Below, piece after piece: positions 17,236 to 24,659 of a stretch of 64,000 nucleotides of DNA (position 1 is its first letter; every line of letters begins with the position of its first letter). The notes under the pieces are model-generated. The model was not told the origin of the DNA, searched no databases, and saw only the letters and a list, made by a program, of their open reading frames with translations. The translations under genes and the position numbers were made by a program. The stretch comes from Streptomyces sp. NBC_00370. GTDB lineage: Bacteria; Actinomycetota; Actinomycetes; Streptomycetales; Streptomycetaceae. The DNA lies in contig NZ_CP107968.1 in NCBI RefSeq assembly GCF_036084755.1, forward strand, positions 3,813,501-3,877,500, in the 5' to 3' direction.

Positions 17236-19383
17236 TCACTCCACCTCTATGCCGAAGTCCGTGACCAGCTGCTCAAGTCCGCCCCGGTAGCCCTGTCCGC
17301 CCGGTACGAAGTCCCAGTCGCCGCTCGCACGGCGGCGGAACGACCCCAGCACCAGCGCGGTCTCGCCGGGGCGGCCGTCCGAGACGTCCAGCCGGTCCAA
17401 CTCGGCGCCTGAGGTGTCCCGCAGCCGGATTCCGGCGTCCGTGAAACCCGACAGGTCGGCCTCCGGGTTCACCACCGGATCCACGGCGGCCACGAGTACG
17501 AGCCGGTCGGCGCCTCCCGGCAGCCCGTCGAAGCCGACCCGGATCGCGGCGCGGTCCCCTGACGTGGCGGGGACCATCCGGACCGAACCGTCAGGTGTGC
17601 GGGCGTTGTTGAAGAACACGAAGTGGTCGTCGCTCAGCACCCGGTTCCCCCGGCACACCAGCGCGCACACGTCGAGCTGTACCGGTCCCGCCCAGGTCAT
17701 ACCGAGGGTGTTGAAGTCACCGCCACCGTCGGAAGCCACACCGTCGCCGTAGGAAGCCACACCGTCGGCGCCGGCAGCCACACCGTCGGCGTCCGACGCC
17801 GCGGCACCGTCGGACCCCGCCCCCGCCCCGTCGCCCAGCCGCCCCCGCAGCCCGTGCGCATGCAGCAGCTCCACCAGTTCCGCGCCCGACACCAGTGTCA
17901 GCGGCTTGCCGTTGGCGAAGGTGTACGAGCCGGGGCCGAAACCCGAAGTCGTCACCAGTACACCCTTGTTGGCGCCCGCGCCCTGCACCGTGCCGTACAG
18001 GTCACGCACCGCCGTCGGCGGCACGGTGTTGCGGTACCGCTTCACCTGCACAATGATCTTCCCGCCGCTGATCGGGTCCGGGTCAAGGGCGTCCACATCC
18101 ACCCCGCCGTCGTTCGACCGCTGCGTCATCAGCGCCTGCATGCCGCGCGCCCGGAACAGCTCGGCCACCAGACGCTCGAACTCCACCGGGTCCATCGCCA
18201 GCAGATCCGGCTCCTCGCCGCCGCCGTGCGACACCACCCCCGAACCCACCTGGTCGGGGAAGCGCGGGGGCCGTACGGCGGCCCGCTGGTCGGGACGCGC
18301 CGACAACTGGCCGCGCAGCGACTCCGTCACACAGTCCACCGCACTGACCAGCTCCAGGTTCAACGCGTCGAAGTCGGTGCGCTCGGCCGGGACCGACGCC
18401 AGATACACCCGCGCCTCCTGGCCCGTCGCGGGGTCGAAGTCGTCGACGAAGCCGTTCACGACGACCGAACGCACCGTACGGAACTCGTCCGCCACGAAGA
18501 GGTCCCGCACCACCAGCAGCACACACTGCGCCAACACCCCCCGGTACAGGGCGCGTCGCTGGGTCACAGGACGTGCGGTCTCCTTCTCCTGGTCCTGACT
18601 CGGCACGAACCGCACCGACTTCACCTCGGGCACCACGTCGAAGCCGGGCAGCTCCCAGTCCAGCACCAGCTGCCCCGCCGCCCGGTCGAAGGCGGCCGAC
18701 ACCTGGCGCGGAAACCCCTCGGGCCAGGCGGTCGAGGCGTACAGCGCGGCGGAGAAGTAGTCCACGACCGCCTCGGGCTCACCGTCCCGCAGGGCCGACG
18801 CCATCGTGGCGACGCCCGCGTTGTGCGCGCGTACCTCGGCCAACTGCCCGCCCGCCCAGGCGTCGTACTGCTGCCGGTACGCCGCCAGGTGCTGCTGCCG
18901 CTGCCCCTCGGCGTGCTGGGCCGCCCGCAGGTCGTGCTCGTACCGCGCCTGCGCCTCGCGCTGCGCCGCCGCCCGCCGGCCCGCCGACCAGCCGCCGCCC
19001 TGCGGCTGGTAGCGCGCCGGGTCCGGCATGGGTACGGGGAACGCCAACTGGCCCGGTGCGAAAGGCTCGACGTCGGCCGCGCGCGACAGCGCCGACGTAC
19101 GGAAGGCAGGCGCCCGGCAGCCCGCGACCAGCAGCCCCTCCAACGCGGCCACGCGTGCGTCCAGTTCGGCCGTACGGCGCTGCGCCTCCGCCTCCCGCTG
19201 CCGCCGGTACTCCGCCTGCTGCTCCCGGTTGGCCCGCGCCGCGTCCCGCGCGTACGCCCGCTGCTGCCGCTCGTACTCCCGCTGCTGCTGGGTGGCGGAG
19301 CGTATCCGCGCCTCCTGCTGCCGCTGCTGCTGTCGCTGCGCCTCGGCCCAGACCCCCACCAGGCCGCTGGAACGACGACTCAT
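17236..19383 (-). CDS. TerD-domain protein fused to Mrr-like restriction endonuclease domain
   Basis: 715-residue multi-domain protein. Residues 10-85 are a Gln/Arg/Glu-rich coiled coil. About 200-365 is an uncharacterised domain. About 393-512 is an Mrr-like PD-(D/E)xK nuclease with FERLVAELFRARG, catalytic D429 in NDGGVDVDA, and Q446/K448 in IIVQVKRYRN. A Gly/Ala/Asp-rich repeat linker (513-556) leads to a C-terminal TerD domain (557-715) ending in QGYRGGLEQLVTDFGIEV. Ter proteins fused to nucleases are known from comparative genomics and suggest a DNA-damage or anti-phage stress response; the target here is unknown. The ATG at 19383 has a GGAGAGG site; longer frames upstream lack one. Divergent from a GntR/ABC operon. 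Confidence 0.9.
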   Translation of the reverse strand: MSRRSSGLVGVWAEAQRQQQRQQEARIRSATQQQREYERQQRAYARDAARANREQQAEYRRQREAEAQRRTAELDARVAALEGLLVAGCRAPAFRTSALSRAADVEPFAPGQLAFPVPMPDPARYQPQGGGWSAGRRAAAQREAQARYEHDLRAAQHAEGQRQQHLAAYRQQYDAWAGGQLAEVRAHNAGVATMASALRDGEPEAVVDYFSAALYASTAWPEGFPRQVSAAFDRAAGQLVLDWELPGFDVVPEVKSVRFVPSQDQEKETARPVTQRRALYRGVLAQCVLLVVRDLFVADEFRTVRSVVVNGFVDDFDPATGQEARVYLASVPAERTDFDALNLELVSAVDCVTESLRGQLSARPDQRAAVRPPRFPDQVGSGVVSHGGGEEPDLLAMDPVEFERLVAELFRARGMQALMTQRSNDGGVDVDALDPDPISGGKIIVQVKRYRNTVPPTAVRDLYGTVQGAGANKGVLVTTSGFGPGSYTFANGKPLTLVSGAELVELLHAHGLRGRLGDGAGAGSDGAAASDADGVAAGADGVASYGDGVASDGGGDFNTLGMTWAGPVQLDVCALVCRGNRVLSDDHFVFFNNARTPDGSVRMVPATSGDRAAIRVGFDGLPGGADRLVLVAAVDPVVNPEADLSGFTDAGIRLRDTSGAELDRLDVSDGRPGETALVLGSFRRRASGDWDFVPGGQGYRGGLEQLVTDFGIEVE

Positions 19384-19524
19384 ATGGCCACACCTCTCCC
19401 CACCCGCCCACACCCGAAAGGCAATTGTCCCGGACACCGACGGTCTCTCGGAACGAGCCGTCGCCGATCTTCTGGGCCGAGCCGTCGCCCCCCGGCTTGA
19501 CGGTGTCGCTCCCGCTGTGCGAAC

Positions 19525-19546
19525 TTTCACTAGTCAATTAGTGAAA
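19525..19546. promoter_or_regulatory. GntR (YtrA-type) operator candidate
   Basis: Perfect inverted repeat TTTCACTA-N6-TAGTGAAA lies 14 bases before the GntR start. A TTGACG at 19497-19502 could be the -35 box. Position and symmetry suggest autoregulation of the GntR/ABC operon. Confidence 0.7.
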
Positions 19547-19559
19547 GGGGCCCTCGCCG

Positions 19560-20033
19560 GTGGCCGAGCAACGACTTGAGTACCGCATCGACCGGCGCAG
19601 CGGCGTCCCCGCGTACCTCCAGATCGTCCAGCAGACCGAGCAGGCACTGCGGCTGGGACTCCTCGAACCCGGGGACAAACTGCCCACCGCGCGCGAGGTC
19701 GTCGAGGCCACGGCCATCAACCCGAACACCGTGCTGAAGGCGTACCGCGAGCTGGAACGCGCCGGCCTGGTCGAGGCGCGACGGGGCGTGGGCACCTTCA
19801 TACTCGCCACGCTCGGCGACACCGGCGCCGAGTCGGCCTTACGGGCGGCACTGGACGACTGGGCCCGCCGGGCGCTCGCGGCCGGCGTCGACCGCGAGGG
19901 CGCGGCCGCGCTCCTGACGGCAGTACTGGACCAGCATTTCCCGGCCGAACCCTCCCCGGCCGAACACTCCCCGGCCGAACACTCCCCGGCGGAAAACTCC
20001 CCGGCCGAACATCTCCCGAAGGGGGAGCAGTGA
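19560..20033 (+). CDS. GntR family transcriptional regulator (YtrA subfamily)
   Basis: 157-residue repressor-type protein. The winged helix (about 10-80) has VPAYLQIVQQTEQALRLG, then KLPTAREVVEATAINPNTVLKAYRELERAGLVEARRG across residues 40-76, the hallmark of YtrA-type GntR proteins, which have only a short dimerisation tail and usually control adjacent ABC exporter genes. The C-terminus is unusual: four PAEHS-like pentapeptides at about residues 126-150, encoded by a 15-bp DNA repeat. The GTG start follows GAAAGGGG. Its stop overlaps the ABC ATPase start by four bases. A perfect palindrome 14 bases upstream is the probable operator. Confidence 0.92.
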   Translation: MAEQRLEYRIDRRSGVPAYLQIVQQTEQALRLGLLEPGDKLPTAREVVEATAINPNTVLKAYRELERAGLVEARRGVGTFILATLGDTGAESALRAALDDWARRALAAGVDREGAAALLTAVLDQHFPAEPSPAEHSPAEHSPAENSPAEHLPKGEQ

Positions 20034-21004
20034 GTATCACCAGCGGCGCTCCGGCCGTGATCGAGGCGGACGGTCTCGCCGTGAGCTACGGCCGTGGCCG
20101 CCGCGCCACCCGCGCCCTGGAGGGCTGCTCCTTCCGCGTCCCCGCGGGCAGCGTCTGCGCGCTGGTCGGCCTCAACGGCGCGGGGAAGTCCACCCTCCTG
20201 CGGATCGCCGCCGGTCTTGCCCGGCCCACCGGCGGCAGCGTCACGGTCCTCGGCGCCACCCCCGGCACGCACCGCGGCCGGGTCGGCTATCTGGACCAGC
20301 ACCAGCCGCTCTACGCGTATCTCTCCGTCGCCGACACCCTCGCGATGGGCGCCGACCTCAACGCCGCCCGCTGGGACGCGGCGTACGCGGCCGGGATCGT
20401 CGAGCGGGGCGGCCTCGACCCCAAGCGCAGAGTCCGCGACCTGTCCGGTGGGGAGCGCACGAGGGTGGCCCTCGCGCTCGCCCTGGGCAAGCGGCCCGAC
20501 CTGCTGCTGCTGGACGAACCGATGGCCGACCTCGACCCGCTCGCCCGGCGGGAGTTGATGGGGCTGCTGCTGTCCGACGCGGCCGAACACGGCACCAGCA
20601 TCCTGCTCTCGTCCCACATAGTCGCCGAACTCGACGACGCCTGCGACCACTTGCTGCTCCTCGGCAACGGCAGGGCCCACCTGGGCGGTTCGGTCGACGC
20701 GCTGCTCGCCGCACACGCCGTGGTCACCGGCCGGGACACCGGCCTGGCTCCGCACACGGTGGTCGAGTCACGCACCACCGGCCGTGGCCGCACCGCGCTG
20801 ATCCGTCCGCGTGGACCGCTCGCCGACACCTGGGACTCCGCGCGACCGACGCTGGACGAGCTGCTCGTGGCCCACCTCCGCAACCCGGACGCGCCGGCGT
20901 TCCTCACCCCGGACATGAGCGCGCCGGATCCGAGCGGGCACGCCGGCGAGCACGCCGCAGCCGGGACCACCGACAACCGCCCCTCACAAGGACTCCTCAC
21001 ATGA
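20030..21004 (+). CDS. ABC transporter ATP-binding protein
   Basis: 324-residue nucleotide-binding subunit of a YtrB/CcmA-type exporter. Walker A GLNGAGKST (about 46-54), Q-loop region YLDQHQPLYAYLS, signature LSGGERTRVALALALG (about 138-153), Walker B LLLLDEPMADLDP and the switch histidine in ILLSSHIV are all intact. A C-terminal extension of about 100 residues follows the core. Cytosolic face of the membrane; works with the permease encoded next, whose frame is broken here. Overlaps both neighbours by four bases (GTGA and ATGA), so the three genes form one operon. Confidence 0.93.
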   Translation: MSITSGAPAVIEADGLAVSYGRGRRATRALEGCSFRVPAGSVCALVGLNGAGKSTLLRIAAGLARPTGGSVTVLGATPGTHRGRVGYLDQHQPLYAYLSVADTLAMGADLNAARWDAAYAAGIVERGGLDPKRRVRDLSGGERTRVALALALGKRPDLLLLDEPMADLDPLARRELMGLLLSDAAEHGTSILLSSHIVAELDDACDHLLLLGNGRAHLGGSVDALLAAHAVVTGRDTGLAPHTVVESRTTGRGRTALIRPRGPLADTWDSARPTLDELLVAHLRNPDAPAFLTPDMSAPDPSGHAGEHAAAGTTDNRPSQGLLT

Positions 21005-21967
21005 CCGCAGCCGCCGCCACCGCCCCCACCACGCGGGAAGACCGCCCTGCGGGCCGCCCTTCGCGGCGCGCGCTGCTCAGGTCGGAACTGCGCCTGCACC
21101 GCAGCGCGTTGTGGATCTGGGCCGGGTACGCGATCGTCACCGCGGGGCTGCTGCTCTGGCTGTGCGGGCCGGGGGCGAGCGGCACGCAGAAGGCCTTCGA
21201 CCGGTTCGGCTACGCCGGGGCGCAGGAGGACGCCTGGAGCGGCGGGGCGTTCAGCACCGTCCTCTCCGGCACGTACAACGACCTCTTCTACGACCCCGGC
21301 CACGCTGATGGCTCTCGCGTCGTTCGCCCTCGCGCTGTTCGCGGCCGGCCCGCTGATCGCCCGCGAGCTGGAGAGCGGCACCCACAAACTCGCCTGGTCG
21401 CAGTCCATATCCCCGGCCCGCTGGCTCGCCGCCAAACTCGCCGTCCCCGCCGCCGTCGTCGTCCTGACCACGGCCGTACTGGTCGGCCTGTACCGGCTCG
21501 TCTGGTCAGCCCACAGCAATCTGCTGCTCGCCGGCTTCCCGCCCCGCCGGCTGTACTTCTCCGTCGGCCTCGCCACCGTCGCCGCACCGCTGCTCTCCCT
21601 GGCTGTCGGCGCGCTCTGCGGCCTCCTGCTGCGCCGCACGGTGCCGGCCATGGTCGCCGCAGGCGTGGTGCAGTACGCGATCACGGCCGTCCGCAGTGGC
21701 ACCTGGCCCTTCCAGCACACCTACGGGGTGCCCGAACTCTCCGTCCACAGCCGGGCGATCACCAGGTCCGGCGCCCGGATCGCCGACCCGGAGTGCTACG
21801 ACAACCTGCGCTGCCTCGCCAACCACGACGTGGTCGGCTTCACCCGCCGCTACCTGCCGTCCGACGACTTCTGGCCCCGCCAGCTGACCGAGACGGGCAT
21901 CCTTCTCGCGCTGACCGCGCTCGCGGTCGCCGCCGCCTTCTGGGCGCTGAAGCGCCGTACCGTCTGA
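21001..21967 (+). pseudogene. ABC exporter permease, frameshifted
   Basis: Membrane partner of the preceding ATPase. The frame opens at 21001 (first TM segment ALWIWAGYAIVTAGLLLWLC) and reads NDLFYDPGH at about residue 100. The protein then continues in the +1 frame from PATLMALASFALALFAAGPL to 21967, giving four or five further TM helices and the end ALKRRTV. Removing one C from the C4 run at 21294-21297 restores a single frame of about 322 residues. The rest of the frame is intact and shows no decay, so it may be a recent mutation or a sequencing error. If real, the exporter is inactive. Confidence 0.85.
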
Positions 21968-21995
21968 ACGGTCAGCAGGCCCAGCCCTGTTGACG

Positions 21996-22673
21996 TCAGT
22001 GGGCGCTCGGGTCGGCGATCAGGTCCGCGATGTCCTGCGGACTCCACTCGCCCGCGGCGCCCGGGCAGCTCGCGAGGTAGACGGCGATGTCGGCCACGTC
22101 CCAGGCGCCTGCCTCCACGAGCCCGGCGGCCAGGTGCCTGACGTAGGCGGCGGACGGCTTGTTCCACGCGACGTCGTGCACACTCCACGGAGCGGTGAAG
22201 GTGAGCGCGGGAGAGCCGTCCACACTCCCCGGACACAACAGCGTCTCGTACCGTCCAGGACCGAGCACCGACCGGCCGCGCTCCAGCACCTCGGTCAGAT
22301 CCAGGTCGGCGCCCGGGGCCCGGTACATCTCCTGGGCCGCGATGTCGGAGAACTGCTCGGCGGTGACCAGATGCGCGCGCGCCGGTACGCGCCGCCGGCC
22401 GGCCGGATCGTAGAAGGCCCGGCCGCCCGTCCACACCACCGACTCGGTGGCGAAGTACATGCAGCCGCGCAGTTCGACCGGCACGGAGGCCTGCGGCGGC
22501 CGCCGGTCCCGGCAGCCGGGGTACGTCGCGGCGGTGCCCGGCGGCCGGCCCCCGGCGATGTAGTAAGTCAGCCGGTCCAGATGCATGTTGGAGCCGTACG
22601 AGACGTACCAGACGCGCGCCGCCGACCCGCTCGCGCCGCGCCACGCTCCGATGACACTCAGGTCTTCCGTCAT
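21996..22673 (-). CDS. Gamma-glutamylcyclotransferase-like (GGCT/AIG2-fold) protein
   Basis: 225-residue protein with VWYVSYGSNMHLDRLTYYI near residues 20-38; the YGSNM motif is the substrate-binding loop of the gamma-glutamylcyclotransferase fold. Such enzymes cyclise gamma-glutamyl amines to 5-oxoproline. Orthologues in Streptomyces have often been labelled histone deacetylase, which the sequence does not support. I chose the ATG at 22673 (MTEDLSVIGAW) because the region upstream has no family similarity and a GGAAGAG precedes it; a frame from 22751 is also open. No signal peptide. Convergent with the ABC operon. Confidence 0.78.
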   Translation of the reverse strand: MTEDLSVIGAWRGASGSAARVWYVSYGSNMHLDRLTYYIAGGRPPGTAATYPGCRDRRPPQASVPVELRGCMYFATESVVWTGGRAFYDPAGRRRVPARAHLVTAEQFSDIAAQEMYRAPGADLDLTEVLERGRSVLGPGRYETLLCPGSVDGSPALTFTAPWSVHDVAWNKPSAAYVRHLAAGLVEAGAWDVADIAVYLASCPGAAGEWSPQDIADLIADPSAH

Positions 22674-22809
22674 GACTCTTCCGGCGTGGTTCTTCCGGCC
22701 TGCTTCTTCCGGCGGGCTTCCGCCCTTCACACCATCGTAGATCCCGCGCACCCGGGTCTGCCGGACGACAACCCGCCAGACCGGGGCGACAGGGATCGTC
22801 TCGACGGAC

Positions 22810-23738
22810 TCACACCAGGTGCGACACCGCGCGGATCGCCACGTCGAAGGCGGCGTGCGTGTAACCGAACGCCTCGGCGTCGGAGTTCGCGATGGCGATC
22901 CGGCCGACCGGGCGCCGGGCCTTCGCGTAGGGGCGCTGCGACTCGGGCTGGAACACGGCGGGGTCGTCCAGGGAGTTGTACTCGTAGGCGTACCCGTGGG
23001 CCCAGCGGTTCACGGTGATGGCCGGACCAGCGCGGCCCGGCTCGCCTCGCTCATCGGCAGCTTGGCCGCGTACGACGCCCAGGACTCGCCCGTCTCACGG
23101 ATGACCAGCTTGTCCTTGCCCCAGCGCTCGGAGTTGAACAGGGTGCCGCTGCGCAGCGCGTACGGTGCGTACGCGTCGCCCTTGACCGTCGCCTCCAGCG
23201 CCTTCAGATTGACGCCGAGGTCCTTGGTGAGCAGGTCACGGGCACCGCGCGACCAGGTGCTGGGGGTATCGATGTTGACGGTACCGCCGTTGGACAGCAG
23301 CATCGTGCGGGCGACGTGGAACTCGTTACGCCGGGCGTGGCCGCCGAAGTCGTCCAGGGCGTCGAGAACGAGCACCCGGGCCCGCGGCCCGGCGTGCTTG
23401 CGGTAGAGGTAGCCGCCGCCAGACCGCTGAGGCCGCCGCCGACCACGACCAGGTCGTAGCTCTCCCGGGTGTCGGATATCGCGCCCGGTGCGAACGCGCC
23501 GTCACGTACGGCGTGCGCCACGTCGTACGCGCCGGGCTGCTGGCCCCGCAGGCCGGTCCGGGTGGGCGGATAGGGCGTGTTGAGCTTGCCGTGTCCGCGT
23601 CCCTGCCCGTGTCCGCCGGGGTGTCCGTGTGCCGTGTTGGGCGCCGCCTGTGCCATACCGGGAAGCGCCATCGCCGCGGTCGCGCCGACGGCGGTGACGG
23701 CTACCCCGTCGAGGAAGTCACGGCGTGTGATCTCTCAG
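22810..23738 (-). pseudogene. Remnant of Tat-exported FAD oxidoreductase (spermidine dehydrogenase-like)
   Basis: Three fragments in two or more frames. The 5' part (23640-23738) encodes a twin-arginine signal, TRRDFLDGVAVTAVGA, but has no start codon: an in-frame TGA stands just before it. Next comes YDLVVVGGGLSGLAAA (FAD site). One base is then lost, and the sequence continues as YLYRKHAGPRARVLVLDALDDFGGHARRNEF in another frame. After residues matching about the first 180 of the family, an internal deletion of roughly 350 residues joins directly to the C-terminal piece NRWAHGYAYEYNSLDDP (22810-23013). Intact relatives are about 600 residues. The 5' end abuts and overlaps the TetR gene stop, so a deletion probably also removed its promoter. 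Confidence 0.85.
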
Positions 23739-24463
23739 TGTGGACGTTGAGGGATCCGGCGGTAGATGTCGTCGAGCAGGTTCCGCATCGCCATGCGGAA
23801 GATCTCGGCCTGGTGCTCACCGAGGAAGACGCTGTGCCCGAACACCTCCAGGACGACGAGTCCGTGCAGGTGGCCCCAGGCGCTGAGCAGCAGCGCCGTC
23901 GCGGGGGGCGGCAGGTTTCCCAGGCCGTAGTGCGGCAGTTGTTCCAGGTAGGCGTGGAGCGCGGGCGAGAGCGCGGAGGCGTCGGCCGCCGCGAGTTGTT
24001 CGGGGGTGAAGCCGCCGAACAGTTCGCGCTCGAAGATCGCGCTCATCCGGCGCGTCGCCTGCGTGGTCGGCCCTTCGACGGGCGCCGCGTAACCCCGTAG
24101 CGGAGTCCCGTAGAGGAGTTGGAAGTGCTCCGGGTGGGCAATGGCCCATCGACGGTAGCCCTCGGCGGCGACCACCAGCCGCGGCAGGCCGGGGGTGTCT
24201 GCGGCGACGTCCGCCGCGTTGTCCACGGCGTGCTGTACGGCGTCGGCCAGGTCGTCGTACGCCTTCGTGACGAGCGTGGTGACGAGCGCGTCCCGGCTGG
24301 GGAAGTAGTGGTAGAGCGCCTGCACGGTCATCCCGAGGCTGCGGGCGACCGCCCGCAACGACAGGGCGGCGGGCCCGTGTTCGGCGAGATGGCGCTCGGC
24401 CGCGTCCACGATCTCCTGAGTGGCTGCGGCCCTGCGCCGCTCACGCAGGGAGGGCTGGACCAT
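23735..24463 (-). CDS. TetR/AcrR family transcriptional regulator
   Basis: 242-residue repressor. The N-terminal helix-turn-helix lies at about 10-57 (TQEIVDAAERHLAEHG...LSLRAVARSLGMTVQALYHYFPSR); the C-terminal TetR_C-type ligand domain (about 90-215) reads FQLLYGTPLRGYAAP and LLLSAWGHLHGLVVLEVFG. A GGAGGAG six bases before the ATG at 24463 fixes the start. It is divergent from an MMPL exporter, with a TetR-type palindrome between them, so it most likely represses the exporter and itself. Its stop lies inside the remnant flavin oxidase. Confidence 0.93.
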   Translation of the reverse strand: MVQPSLRERRRAAATQEIVDAAERHLAEHGPAALSLRAVARSLGMTVQALYHYFPSRDALVTTLVTKAYDDLADAVQHAVDNAADVAADTPGLPRLVVAAEGYRRWAIAHPEHFQLLYGTPLRGYAAPVEGPTTQATRRMSAIFERELFGGFTPEQLAAADASALSPALHAYLEQLPHYGLGNLPPPATALLLSAWGHLHGLVVLEVFGHSVFLGEHQAEIFRMAMRNLLDDIYRRIPQRPH

Positions 24464-24517
24464 GGCGTTCTCCTCCGTAGGTCGCGAACGCTCCGGCGAG
24501 TAGGCCGAGTGCGCCCG

Positions 24518-24539
24518 AGTGTCAGAAAAATCTAACACT
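24518..24539. promoter_or_regulatory. TetR operator candidate
   Basis: Inverted repeat AGTGTCAGA-N4-TCTAACACT (one mismatch) lies between the divergent TetR and MMPL genes, an AT-rich spot in GC-rich DNA, 55 bases upstream of the TetR start. Confidence 0.7.
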
Positions 24540-24659
24540 GCCAAATTTCCCGTCGGCTCACTAACGTCACTCGCGGCGACGAAGAGCGCGACAACTCCGG
24601 CTGTTTCGCGCCCCTTTCAGCGCTCGGAAACCCCGTACGAAAACCAAAGGAGAAGGCGC

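Noticed and set aside
17623..19500. 625-residue plus-strand frame opposite the TerD/Mrr gene
   Set aside because: Antisense shadow rich in His/Arg/Leu; the minus-strand protein has clear domains.
21996..22673. Histone deacetylase label for the YGSNM protein
   Set aside because: The sequence shows the gamma-glutamylcyclotransferase-fold loop and lacks the zinc-binding His/Asp motifs of deacetylases.
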